In this document: in pieces, positions 7,922-17,736 of the stretch
Position numbering within the stretch: the stretch's first letter is position 1
Layout: the number at the start of each line of letters is the position of its first letter
Origin: Limnohabitans sp. WS1
GTDB taxonomy: Bacteria > Pseudomonadota > Gammaproteobacteria > Burkholderiales > Burkholderiaceae_C
Assembly (NCBI RefSeq): GCF_003063265.1
Contig: NZ_NERU01000003.1
Span: 1 to 64,000, forward strand
Length of the DNA: 64,000 nucleotides
Direction of reading: 5' to 3'
Translations under genes and position numbers: made by a program
Notes under the pieces: model-generated
What the model saw: only the letters and a program-made list of their open reading frames with translations
Database searches by the model: none
Told to the model about the DNA's origin: nothing

Positions 7922-9178
7922 GGCGGTTTCGACCAGCACGCTGGGGATGTCGGGTGCTTTGAGTACGGCAAAACCCGCTTGCTCGACGCGGGGTTTGTGC
8001 AGGCGACCCACACCGCCAATCTCGCGCAGCAAGCTGCTGCCCAGCTGCAAGCTGTCTTTGATCTGCGCGGCCGTGCTCATGTCCAGCAATGCACGCTGCA
8101 CTTGGGCGTCTTGTGTGCCCAGGTTGATGCCGCCAATCAAGTCGGCTTTGTTCTCTTTTTGTGCCATCCACCGGGCGGCACTGCTCGACGCGGCGCCCTG
8201 GCTCAGGGCAAACACACTGGCCCCACTGGCCTGTGGCGTGAAAAATGCATCGGCATGGATGCTGACAAACAGGTCGGCCTGGACGCGACGTGCTTTTTGC
8301 ACCCGCACTTGCAGCGGAACAAAAAAATCGGCATCGCGCGTCAGGTAGGCCCGCATGGGGTTGCCTGCAACGCTGCTGGCGTTGATGCGGTCGCGCAGCA
8401 TTTTGGCAATTTTGAGCACCACGTCTTTTTCACGCGTGCCACCCGGGCCAATGGCCCCAGGGTCTTCGCCGCCATGCCCGGGATCCAGCGCCACCACGAT
8501 CAATCGCTCCGTGCTGGTGGTGTTCGACTTGGGCGGGGGGTGATCCGGACGGTCCATCGATGGGGTGCCTGGCGGCAGCTTGTCCAGTCGCCGGGTGCTG
8601 GGCGGGGCCAAAACCATCGCCCCTGTGCCGGGCAGGCTGTGCTTGGCCATCAACTCACCCAGTGGGTCATTCACGGCGGCTGAGGGCGCTGGCAGGCCAG
8701 CCGCAGGGGCTGTTTTTTCGGCCATGCGTTCCTGAATCAGTTGTTCCAGGGGGTCAAGGGCTTGGGCAGGGTAGAGGTCCAGCACCAGTCTGTGGGCATA
8801 AGCGGCCACCGGTTGCAGCGTGAACACCTCGGGGGCAATCGGGCGCTTCAAATCGATGACCAGGCGCACCACCTGGGCGCTGAACTGGCCGATGCGAATG
8901 CCGGAAATGTTCGGATCAGACGCTTGCACCTGCCCCACCAGGTCACGCAAGGCGGCATTGAGTTGCAGGCCTTCGATGTCCACGGCCAAGCGAGGCGGTG
9001 ATGTGATGAAAGTTTGTGTGGTTTTGAGGGGCGCGTCCGATTCCAGCGTGACCCGTGTGTAGTCGGCAGCCGGCCAAATGCGCACAGCCAGCATGTTGGC
9101 CCCTCGGGCCAGCTGGGCTGAACCCAAACTCAGCACCCAGAGGCCCGCCTTGAGCCATTGGCGTCGGTCAATGGGCAT
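7787..9178 (-). CDS. amiC: N-acetylmuramoyl-L-alanine amidase (AmiC-like, AMIN domain)
   Basis: About 463 residues from the ATG at 9178. The N-terminus has an RRQWLKAGLWVLSL..LARGA export signal resembling a twin-arginine peptide, as in AmiC. Then comes an AMIN domain (LAVRIWPAADYTRVTLESD..) that targets the septum, a Pro-rich linker, and an Amidase_3 zinc domain starting VVALDPGHGGEDPGAIGPGG. Further zinc/catalytic marks are FVSIHADAF and the late PSVLVETAFISNPEEE. It cleaves the amide between MurNAc and the stem peptide in the periplasm during daughter-cell separation. An upstream start at 9280 would overlap tsaE by over 100 bp and hide the signal peptide. tsaE lies immediately upstream with an 11-bp overlap. 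Its 3' end was duplicated (see 7412-7921). Confidence 0.93.
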   Translation of the reverse strand: MPIDRRQWLKAGLWVLSLGSAQLARGANMLAVRIWPAADYTRVTLESDAPLKTTQTFITSPPRLAVDIEGLQLNAALRDLVGQVQASDPNISGIRIGQFSAQVVRLVIDLKRPIAPEVFTLQPVAAYAHRLVLDLYPAQALDPLEQLIQERMAEKTAPAAGLPAPSAAVNDPLGELMAKHSLPGTGAMVLAPPSTRRLDKLPPGTPSMDRPDHPPPKSNTTSTERLIVVALDPGHGGEDPGAIGPGGTREKDVVLKIAKMLRDRINASSVAGNPMRAYLTRDADFFVPLQVRVQKARRVQADLFVSIHADAFFTPQASGASVFALSQGAASSSAARWMAQKENKADLIGGINLGTQDAQVQRALLDMSTAAQIKDSLQLGSSLLREIGGVGRLHKPRVEQAGFAVLKAPDIPSVLVETAFISNPEEEEKLRSEAYQKQLTDALMRGILQYFSRNPPLARNRSI

Positions 9179-9716
9179 GTGTGGCACCTTGGGCCCACGA
9201 CTGCAGCCAACTTTGCCCTTGGGGGGTGCCTGCGCTGATGTGGACACGGCGCTGGTCTTCGTCGAGGGCTTCAAGGGCAATCACCCAGTCCGCGGCAGGC
9301 AGTTGCCCGGCCACTTTGTCTGGCCATTCCATGAGCTTGAGGCCCGGCCCTGCAAAGATGTCCCGAAAACCGGCGTCTTCCCACTCTTTGGGGTCGCTGA
9401 AACGGTAAAAATCAAAATGCCAAATCGGCCAAGCGCTCTCGCCGGTGCCGACTTGGTGTGGCTCAACCACTGCATAAGTGGGGCTTTTGATGCGGCCTTG
9501 TACACCCGCCGCACGCAACAGGTGCCGCACCAGCGTGGTTTTGCCCGTGCCCAAATTGCCGCGCAGTTCGATGCGTGCATCACGCCCTTGGGGCCATGTT
9601 TGCAACGCCGCAGCCAGTGCGGTGGCAAAGGCCTGTGTGGCCGCTTCGTTGGACCACAGGCTTGTCCAGCTGGAGGCGGTGAAGGGGCTTTCTACAATCG
9701 GTGGGTGACTGCTCAA
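9168..9716 (-). CDS. tsaE: tRNA threonylcarbamoyladenosine biosynthesis ATPase TsaE
   Basis: TsaE is the small P-loop ATPase that works with TsaB and TsaD to form t6A37 on ANN-decoding tRNAs. Walker A is GNLGTGKTTL, followed by KSPTYAVVEPH, the HFDFYR motif and WPDKVAG, all typical. No ATG is available before these motifs. TTG codons at 9716, 9725 and 9788 are the possible starts; 9716 gives a protein of normal length (about 182 residues) beginning LSSHPPIVES. The gene is divergent from queG, and their 5' ends overlap by about 12 bp with these starts. It is transcribed into amiC, a pairing common in beta- and gammaproteobacteria. Confidence 0.9.
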   Translation of the reverse strand: MSSHPPIVESPFTASSWTSLWSNEAATQAFATALAAALQTWPQGRDARIELRGNLGTGKTTLVRHLLRAAGVQGRIKSPTYAVVEPHQVGTGESAWPIWHFDFYRFSDPKEWEDAGFRDIFAGPGLKLMEWPDKVAGQLPAADWVIALEALDEDQRRVHISAGTPQGQSWLQSWAQGATHAH

Positions 9717-10805
9717 CGTACTCAAATCGACCTTCTTGAACTGTGGCCCCAGATCCAAGTCTGGGCGGGTGAACTGGGATTGTCCCAAATTGGCGTGACG
9801 GGGATCGATTTGTCCTCGGCAGAGCCCGGATTATCCGCTTGGCTGGAGGCGGGTTTTCAGGGCAGCATGCATTACATGGCCGCACATGGCCTCAAACGTG
9901 CCCGACCCGCCGAGCTGGTGCCTGGCACGGTGAGCGTGATCACCGCTCGCATGGATTATTTGCCCGAGGGCACCACGTCCGACTGGGTGTCTCGGGAGAC
10001 CGCTCGCAGCCTGCAGCCTGGCGAGGCGGTGGTGTCGATTTACGCCCGGGGGCGCGACTACCACAAGGTGCTGCGCAGCCGCCTGCAAAAACTGCAAGAT
10101 CGCATCGCCCAGGCGATAGGCCCCTTTGGCCACCGCGTGTTCACCGACTCGGCCCCCGTGCTCGAGGCCGAGCTGGCCAGCCGCAGCGGTTTGGGCTGGC
10201 GCGGCAAGCACACCCTGATCCTGTCACGCGAGGCGGGCTCGATGTTCTTTCTGGGTGAGTTGTTTGTGGATTTTGCGCTGCCCGAAACGCCAGCCGCGAC
10301 GGCGCATTGCGGCCAATGCACCGCCTGCATGGACCTGTGCCCCACGCAGGCCATCGTCGGGCCTTACCGGCTGGATGCGCGGCGCTGCATTTCGTATCTG
10401 ACGATCGAGCATGCCGGGCCCATCGACGAGGCGCTGCGTCCCTTGATTGGCAACCGCATTTATGGCTGCGACGATTGCCAACTGGCCTGCCCTTGGAACA
10501 AGTTTGCGCAAGTCAACGCCTTGCCGGATTGGCAGCCGCGCGAAGGTTTGGGTGCGTCCAGCATCGTCCAGCTGATGGCCTGGAGCGAAGCCGAGTTTTT
10601 GGGCCGCACCGAAGGCAGCGCCATCCGCCGCATCGGCCATGCCCGTTGGCTGCGCAACCTGGCCCTGGCAGCGGGCAATGCGCTGGCGTCTGCGGGTTTG
10701 ACCGCACTGGATCGACACGCTTTGCATCAAGCCCTGAGCACACATGCGGGGCACCCTGATCCGGTGGTGCAAGAACAGGTGGTGTGGTCATTGGGCAGTG
10801 CGTGA
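9705..10805 (+). CDS. queG: Epoxyqueuosine reductase QueG
   Basis: QueG carries out the last step of queuosine synthesis, reducing epoxyqueuosine on tRNA with a cobalamin cofactor and two [4Fe-4S] clusters. From GTG 9705 the protein has about 366 residues. The N-terminal DUF1730 region includes WAGELGLSQIGVTGIDLSSAEPGL. The ferredoxin-like clusters are CGQCTACMDLCPTQAI and CDDCQLACPWNK, and a HEAT-like C-terminus ends VVQEQVVWSLGSA. The reading frame is open further upstream, but that part is antisense to tsaE and lacks family features. GTG 9705 is the first start that gives the normal N-terminus. Confidence 0.93.
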   Translation: MTAQRTQIDLLELWPQIQVWAGELGLSQIGVTGIDLSSAEPGLSAWLEAGFQGSMHYMAAHGLKRARPAELVPGTVSVITARMDYLPEGTTSDWVSRETARSLQPGEAVVSIYARGRDYHKVLRSRLQKLQDRIAQAIGPFGHRVFTDSAPVLEAELASRSGLGWRGKHTLILSREAGSMFFLGELFVDFALPETPAATAHCGQCTACMDLCPTQAIVGPYRLDARRCISYLTIEHAGPIDEALRPLIGNRIYGCDDCQLACPWNKFAQVNALPDWQPREGLGASSIVQLMAWSEAEFLGRTEGSAIRRIGHARWLRNLALAAGNALASAGLTALDRHALHQALSTHAGHPDPVVQEQVVWSLGSA

Positions 10806-10908
10806 TTCAAAACGCCAGCGGTCGATGATCGCCTTTGGTGTGCATTCCAAACTGTTCGCTGGGTGCTGTCGCTGGTGAAGTGCGCAGTCAGGCTTACCTG
10901 CAGAACTT

Positions 10909-11814
10909 TCAGCGCAACACACCCAAAGCAAAAGGCAAGCTCAACATGCCCGACAGGGTGGACAGCGTGACCAGTCCTGCCACATAAGGGCCGTTGTAAC
11001 CCATGCGTGCGGCCAAAACATAGCATGTTGATGCTGTGGGCAAGGCCGAAAAAGTCAGCAGCACGGTGGTTTGCAAGGTTCCCAGCTGGAACCATTGGGC
11101 CAAACCCAAGGCCATCAAGGGCATCGCCAAATGCTTGATGCCCAGCACACTCAAGCCCAGCAGTTGGCCTTGGCGCAAAGAGCCCAGCTGCATCCCCGCA
11201 CCTGCGGCCATCAGTCCCAAGGCCAATGAAGCGGCCCCAATGCGACCCAAGCTGGGGTCCAGCCAAACAGGGATTCGAAATCCCGCCAAATTGGCGATCA
11301 GGCCTGAGCCCGTGGCCACGATCAAGGGGTTACGCACCAATTCCCTTAAAAACCCGGTTTTGGCGTGCCGGGCCATGGGCCAGACGGCGCCGATGTTGAA
11401 CAGTGGCACACACACCCCGATCAACATGGAAATCATCAACAAACCTTCGGGTCCGCCCAGGCGTTCGGCCAGGGCCAGGGCCATGAAGGAATTGAAACGA
11501 AAACCAATTTGTGCTGCGGCCGCGTGGTCACGGCGGTCGAGTTGACGGCCCAAAATCGGCCAATAAGGCAGGCTGTAGGACAAAGCGATGGCACAAAACG
11601 CCAAACTCACCCCTGCGCCAATAAAGCTCGAGGCTGCACCCAAGTCGATCGGACTTTTCACGATGGAGTGAAACAACAGCACCGGGAAAAGGAAAAAATA
11701 CACCAGGTTTTCAACCGGTTGCCACACTGAGCGCCCCAATGCCGTGAAGCGGCAAAGCAAGTAGCCGCACAAAATCAGGGAAAAGTCTGGAAAGAGGAGT
11801 TGGGCAAAGTTCAC
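10909..11814 (-). CDS. AEC-family (auxin efflux carrier-like) transporter
   Basis: This 301-residue inner-membrane protein consists of about ten hydrophobic segments in two halves, as in the AEC family of anion or malonate-type permeases. The repeated half-pattern and the conserved TVLLTFSALPTASTCYVLA segment near the C-terminus (polar residues in a membrane segment) support the call. The start is a GTG at 11814. It stands alone, convergent with queG. Substrate cannot be read from the sequence. Confidence 0.8.
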   Translation of the reverse strand: MNFAQLLFPDFSLILCGYLLCRFTALGRSVWQPVENLVYFFLFPVLLFHSIVKSPIDLGAASSFIGAGVSLAFCAIALSYSLPYWPILGRQLDRRDHAAAAQIGFRFNSFMALALAERLGGPEGLLMISMLIGVCVPLFNIGAVWPMARHAKTGFLRELVRNPLIVATGSGLIANLAGFRIPVWLDPSLGRIGAASLALGLMAAGAGMQLGSLRQGQLLGLSVLGIKHLAMPLMALGLAQWFQLGTLQTTVLLTFSALPTASTCYVLAARMGYNGPYVAGLVTLSTLSGMLSLPFALGVLR

Positions 11815-11879
11815 TCAGCTAGGATAACTGCGCCTATAGATCTTCAGGGTACACAGCTGTCACCTTGGGGCGATGAAGA

Positions 11880-11899
11880 CCTCCATCGGAGGGTTTTTG
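11880..11899 (+). terminator. Terminator-like hairpin in the leader of the Bug receptor gene
   Basis: CCTCC-ATC-GGAGG is followed by GTTTTT, the layout of an intrinsic terminator on the plus strand. No plus-strand gene ends upstream. A TATAGA box lies at 11835-11840, so this could end a very short RNA or attenuate the gene starting at 11965. Confidence 0.4.
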
Positions 11900-11964
11900 G
11901 CCTTTTTTGACCCAGGCAGGCCCTGGCGATTGAATATGATGTGATTATTTCAAGGAGTTTTTGA

Positions 11965-12939
11965 ATGAAGCGACGCGATTGGATTTCCGTAGCCGTGATG
12001 GCGGCCAGCACCGCAGCCGTTGGTTCCGTCTGGGCCCAGGCTTACCCCAACAAAACCATCAAACTGCAAGTGCCTTTTGCGCCGGGCGGTACGACCGACA
12101 TCGTGGCCCGAGTCATTGCAGAGCCCCTGGGCAAAGCCTTGGGTCAAAACGTGATTGTCGAAAACAAGGCCGGCGGCGGCGGCGTGGTGGGGGCTACGGA
12201 GACGGTTCGCTCAGCACCCGATGGTTACAGCTTGGGCATGGCCACCGTGTCAACCACTGCTGCCAATCCGGCCATCAACCCCAAAATTCCATACAACCCG
12301 ACCACCGATTTCACCCCCATCATCAACATCGCAGCCACGCCCAACGTGATTGCCGTGCACCCCAGTTTTCCAGCCAAAGACTACAAGGGTTTCATTGAAG
12401 AGTTGAAGAAAAACCCCGGCAAATACTCCTATGCTTCTTCGGGCACAGGGGGCATTGGTCATTTGCAAACCGAGTTGTGGAAGAGTCTGGCCGGGGTGTT
12501 CATCACCCACATTCCTTACCGTGGTGCAGGTCCAGCCCTGAACGACACTGTGGCGGGCCAGGTGCCGATCATTTTTGACAACATGCCCTCGGCCTTGCCC
12601 TTCATTCAGCAAGGTCGTTTGGTGCCCATTGTTGTGGCTGCTCCCCAGCGCTTGCCGCAGTTGCCCAATGTGCCCACCTTCAAAGAAGTGGGCTTGGAGC
12701 CGGTGAACCGCATGGCTTATTACGGCATTTTGGGTCCGAAAAATCTGCCCAAAGAGGTGGTTGACAAGATCAGCGCCGGTGTGAAAAAAGCCTTGCAAGA
12801 TCCAGCCGTGTCCAAGCGCATTCAAGACACGGGCTCTTTGGTGGTGGCCAACACACCCGATGAGTTTGCCGCTCAAATCAAGGCCGAATTTGAGGTCTAC
12901 AAAAAAGTGGTGGAGCAGCAAAAACTCAAGCTCGACTGA
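11965..12939 (+). CDS. Bug-family (TctC-like) extracytoplasmic solute receptor
   Basis: The 324-residue protein has a signal peptide ([24 protein letters not shown]) and the Bug/TctC mature start [26 protein letters not shown], followed by [13 protein letters not shown]. These are the two conserved beta-strand/loop signatures that contact the ligand carboxylate. It binds a small carboxylate or amide in the periplasm. A good AAGGAG site precedes the ATG. No TctA/TctB membrane genes are nearby, so it is one of the orphan receptors that are very abundant in Burkholderiales. xerD follows after only 9 bp, probably by chance adjacency. Confidence 0.92.
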   Translation: MKRRDWISVAVMAASTAAVGSVWAQAYPNKTIKLQVPFAPGGTTDIVARVIAEPLGKALGQNVIVENKAGGGGVVGATETVRSAPDGYSLGMATVSTTAANPAINPKIPYNPTTDFTPIINIAATPNVIAVHPSFPAKDYKGFIEELKKNPGKYSYASSGTGGIGHLQTELWKSLAGVFITHIPYRGAGPALNDTVAGQVPIIFDNMPSALPFIQQGRLVPIVVAAPQRLPQLPNVPTFKEVGLEPVNRMAYYGILGPKNLPKEVVDKISAGVKKALQDPAVSKRIQDTGSLVVANTPDEFAAQIKAEFEVYKKVVEQQKLKLD

Positions 12940-12948
12940 TGCACATCC

Positions 12949-13857
12949 ATGCATGAGGCCAGCCAGGACGCCATCGATCTGTTTGTGGAGTCCCTGTGGC
13001 TGGAAGATGGTTTGGCCGCCAATACCTTGGCGGCCTACCGTCAGGACTTGACGCTTTACGCCCATTGGCTCTTCTTGACGCATCGGCTGGCCGTGTTGGC
13101 CAGTCAAGAGTCGCACCTGCAGGCTTATTTTGCTGAGCGCCACGTTCAATCCAAAGCAACTTCTGCCAACCGCCGCCTGACGGTTTTCAAGCGGTTTTTT
13201 CGTTGGGCTTTGCGCGAGCGCAGGATGCCAGCTGACCCGAGCTTGCGCCTATTGGCTGCCAAACAGGCACTCAAGCTGCCTGGCACTTTGGGCGAATCAC
13301 AAATTGACGCTTTGATGTCTGCCCCTGATGTGAGCACCGAGTTGGGCTTGCGTGATCGTGCCATGCTGGAGTTGATGTATGCCAGTGGCTTGCGGGTCAC
13401 CGAACTGGTATCCCTTCAAACCCTGCATGTGAGCCTCAATGAGGGCGTTTTGCGCATCACGGGCAAGGGCAGCAAGGAGCGCGTGGTGCCGTTTGGGGAC
13501 GAGGCTCGGGCGTGGTTGCAGCGCTATGTGAGCCAGGTGCGCCCGGCTTTGTTGGGGTCGCGCCTCAGTGAAGATTTGTTTGTCACCTCCAGTGGCCCTA
13601 AACACGGTACGGGCATGTCCCGCGTCATGTTCTGGAGCTTGGTCAAGCGCTACGCCATGGAGGCGGGCATCACTTCGCCGCTGTCGCCCCACACTTTGCG
13701 CCATGCCTTTGCCACCCATTTGCTCAACCACGGGGCCAATTTGCGGGCCGTGCAAATGCTGCTGGGGCATGCCGATATTTCATCCACCACCATCTACACC
13801 CATGTGGCCCGTGAACGGCTCAAAGCCCTGCACGCTCAGCACCACCCGCGAGGCTGA
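12949..13857 (+). CDS. xerD: Site-specific tyrosine recombinase XerD
   Basis: XerD, with XerC, resolves chromosome dimers at dif under FtsK control. The 302-residue protein has the N-terminal SAM-like core-binding domain (ATG then FVESLWLEDGLAANTLAAYR..) and the catalytic domain. The active-site residues are the Arg in YASGLRVTEL, the Lys in ITGKGSKERVVPFG, HTLRHAFATHLL (HxxR), LLGHADISSTTIYTHV (His and nucleophilic Tyr). Length and order match XerD and XerC equally; the LDLFVESLWLEDGLAANTL-type N-terminus favours XerD. It lies 9 bp after the Bug receptor gene and converges with the acyl-CoA synthetase gene. Confidence 0.92.
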   Translation: MHEASQDAIDLFVESLWLEDGLAANTLAAYRQDLTLYAHWLFLTHRLAVLASQESHLQAYFAERHVQSKATSANRRLTVFKRFFRWALRERRMPADPSLRLLAAKQALKLPGTLGESQIDALMSAPDVSTELGLRDRAMLELMYASGLRVTELVSLQTLHVSLNEGVLRITGKGSKERVVPFGDEARAWLQRYVSQVRPALLGSRLSEDLFVTSSGPKHGTGMSRVMFWSLVKRYAMEAGITSPLSPHTLRHAFATHLLNHGANLRAVQMLLGHADISSTTIYTHVARERLKALHAQHHPRG

Positions 13858-13868
13858 AGTCGGTTGCT

Positions 13869-15404
<1,536 letters not shown>

Positions 15405-15577
15405 TTCAATGTCTCCAGCAAAAGTGCCGCTATTTTGACCCCGACTGCCGAACGCAGTTTGTCGCTTGGACGTCTTGGTCACTGACACGCCAAGCCCTCA
15501 TGTCGGAGCAGAAGGAACTGGCCTGCGGGCAGGCGCCCGATTGATCCGGCACGATGATGTTTGCATCCACGATTTTT

Positions 15578-16018
15578 TGTAGGAGCGACGCCCCCATCGC
15601 GAAAAGCCTCGCACACCACGACCCATCGCCCCGAGGGATGGGCCCCCCACAAACTGCAGGCATTCCCCCTGTAGGAGCGACGCCCCCGTCGCGATAACCC
15701 CCGCAGACCACCACCCATCGCCCCGAGGGCGGGGCTCCCACAAAATGCAGTGCACTGTCCCTGTAGGAGCGACGCCCTCGTCGCGATAACCCCCGCAGAC
15801 CACCACCCATCGCCCCGAGGGCGGGGCTCCTACAAAATGCAGGGCACTGTCCCTGTAGGAGCGACGCCCCCGTCGCGAAAAGCCTCGCAGACCAAGACCC
15901 ATCGCCCCGAGGGCGGGGCTCCTACAAAATGCAGGGCACTGTCCCTGTAGGAGCGACGCCCCCGTCGCGAAAAGCCTCGCAGGACACCACCCATCGCCCC
16001 GAGGGCGGGGCTCCGACA
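15578..16018. repeat. Array of five 92-bp palindromic repeat units
   Basis: Units begin at 15578, 15670, 15762, 15854 and 15946, an exact 92-bp period. Each starts TGTAGGAGCGACGCC and ends about 71 bp later with the inverted GGGCGGGGCTCCTACA, so each unit can form a long hairpin, followed by a ~21-bp linker (AAATGCAGGGCACTGTCCC in the later units). The first unit is the most diverged. The array fills nearly the whole gap between the acyl-CoA synthetase and ribD genes; the remaining bases (15405-15577 and 16019-16093) show no gene. It resembles REP/BIME-type elements but is arranged head-to-tail. Confidence 0.95.
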
Positions 16019-16093
16019 CCGATTGCAAAGCGGATCGCTGCGCCCTGATACAAGCTTGAAACTTCACAGGGCATGCGCCCAAGGTGCACGTGG

Positions 16094-17251
16094 TCAGGCG
16101 CGGCGCAGCAGCAAACGCACATCCGGGCCGACACGGTCCACCGCGTGGAAGGCCAACTTCACGGAGTCGCTCAGGGCCGTCAGCGCAGGCAAATTGGCCA
16201 TGCCTTGGCCAGGGCCGAGCAGCTGGGGGGCGATGTAGACGAGGTATTCGTCCACCAGCCCTTCACGGATGAAGGAGCCGTTGAGTTTGTGTCCGGCTTC
16301 CACATGCAGCTCATTGATCTCGCGCCGGGCCAGGTCGCGCAGCATGGCAGCCAGATCGACTTTGCCGCCCGGGCCGGGCATGTCGATCAGGGTGACGCCG
16401 CGTGCGATCAGTGCTGCGCGTTTGTCCGCATGTTGTGCGTCCTGCGGGGCGGTGGCGGTGTAAATCCAGATTTGGCGGGCTTGCTCGCCTGTGCCTTGGG
16501 TGTCCAGCAGTTTGGCGTTCAAAGGCATGTCCAGGCGGCTGTCCACCACCACCAGATGCGGTTGGCGAGGCACATCAAGGCCGCGCACGTTCAGTCGCGG
16601 ATCGTCTTCGAGCACGGTGCCGATGCCGGTCAGGATGGCGCAGGCACGGGCACGCCAGGCATGGCCGTCGGCGCGGGCCTCGGGTCCGGTGATCCACTGG
16701 CTTTGGCCGTTTTGCAAGGCGGTTTGCCCGTCGAGTGAGGTGGCCACCTTCATGCGCACCCAGGGCAGGGCACGCTCCATGCGGCTGAAAAATCCGATGT
16801 TCAGCTCACGCGCTTGAATGGCTTCGTCTGAGCTGGGGCCCAGCGTTTCGGTTTGCACCCCCGCAGTTGCCAAACGTGCCATGCCTTGGCCTGCCACTTT
16901 CGGGTTGGGGTCGGTCATGGCCGCGATCACGCGCCCAATGCCAGCCGCTGCCAGCGCATCGCAACAGGGTCCGGTGCGGCCTTGGTGAGCGCAGGGCTCC
17001 AGCGTGACCCAGGCGGTGGCACCTTGCACGCTGTGGCCGCGCTCGGCCGCGTCGCGCAAGGCCATGATTTCGGCATGCGGGCCGCCTGCACGTTGGGTGT
17101 GGCCTTGGCCCAGCAGCGTGCCGTCAGCAGCGGTGATAACGCAGCCCACACGCGGGTTGGGCGAGGTCAGCCACAAAGCCTGACGGGCCAAGTGGAGGGC
17201 CGTTTGCAGGGGCGTGAGCAAAGGTGAGAAGGGGGCGTTTGAAGCTGGCAC
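16094..17251 (-). CDS. ribD: Bifunctional riboflavin biosynthesis deaminase/reductase RibD
   Basis: RibD deaminates the pyrimidine intermediate from GTP cyclohydrolase II and then reduces its ribosyl side chain. The N-terminal deaminase carries the zinc set NPRVGCVI, HAEIMALRDA and LEPCAHQGRTGPCCDAL. The C-terminal reductase has VRMKVATSLDGQTAL and the late LHVEAGHKLNGSFI segment. From the GTG at 17251 the product is about 385 residues, a normal length. An ORF start at 17347 would overlap the pilV-like gene end and adds non-conserved residues. No FMN riboswitch is seen upstream. The gene lies downstream of the pilin genes on the same strand and might be read from them. Confidence 0.92.
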   Translation of the reverse strand: MPASNAPFSPLLTPLQTALHLARQALWLTSPNPRVGCVITAADGTLLGQGHTQRAGGPHAEIMALRDAAERGHSVQGATAWVTLEPCAHQGRTGPCCDALAAAGIGRVIAAMTDPNPKVAGQGMARLATAGVQTETLGPSSDEAIQARELNIGFFSRMERALPWVRMKVATSLDGQTALQNGQSQWITGPEARADGHAWRARACAILTGIGTVLEDDPRLNVRGLDVPRQPHLVVVDSRLDMPLNAKLLDTQGTGEQARQIWIYTATAPQDAQHADKRAALIARGVTLIDMPGPGGKVDLAAMLRDLARREINELHVEAGHKLNGSFIREGLVDEYLVYIAPQLLGPGQGMANLPALTALSDSVKLAFHAVDRVGPDVRLLLRRA

Positions 17252-17298
17252 GGTGGTCAAAAAATGGGGTATCGAGGCGCTTTGCCTTAAAAAAACAA

Positions 17299-17736
17299 TT
17301 ATGGCCCGGATACCCAGGAGGGCAGAGCCGAGACACTGCTGTGCCATTCGATGCGGTTTTCTGAAGGTGTGCCCGAAGTGTCGGGGCCTTTGCCGGGCTT
17401 GCCGCTGTTTGTCCAGGTCACGCGCACTTGCAAGTCTTGAATGAGCCCATTGCCGCGTGGCGTACTGCTGGTTTGTCGGCTGTATTGCACCCCTTGAACC
17501 AGGATGGTTTCATCGGATGCGCATGGATGGGCGCTGCCCCGGATGCTGGCCACCCAGCAGTCCAGGCCTTCTTGGGCCAGCCTTTGAGCTGCCGCGTGTT
17601 GACGGCTTTCGCGGCTCAGTTGCAAAGTTTTCAAGGTCAGTTGTGTCGCACCCAGCAGACCGATGCCGAGCACGGCCGATGCGATCAAGGCTTCGATCAA
17701 GGCCATGCCTTGCTGGGGGTGTTGGGCACCTTTCAT
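17299..17736 (-). CDS. pilV: Type IV pilus minor pilin, PilV-like
   Basis: About 145 residues from the ATG at 17736. The prepilin peptidase site is G-MALIEALIASAVLGIGLLG (type III signal with Glu at position +5), followed by TQLTLKTLQLSRESRQHAAAQ, the PilV-type helix. Minor pilins prime pilus assembly in the inner membrane and sit at the tip. The start overlaps the upstream pilX-like stop by 4 bp (ATGA), fixing it against an ORF start at 17859. It is the last gene of the minus-strand pilin operon. Confidence 0.85.
   Translation of the reverse strand: MKGAQHPQQGMALIEALIASAVLGIGLLGATQLTLKTLQLSRESRQHAAAQRLAQEGLDCWVASIRGSAHPCASDETILVQGVQYSRQTSSTPRGNGLIQDLQVRVTWTNSGKPGKGPDTSGTPSENRIEWHSSVSALPSWVSGP

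Noticed and set aside
15578-16018. CRISPR array
   Set aside because: The whole 92-bp unit is repeated, with no variable spacers and no cas genes; units are palindromic REP-like elements.
17252-17298. FMN riboswitch before ribD
   Set aside because: The gap to the pilin gene is too short and lacks the conserved RFN boxes.
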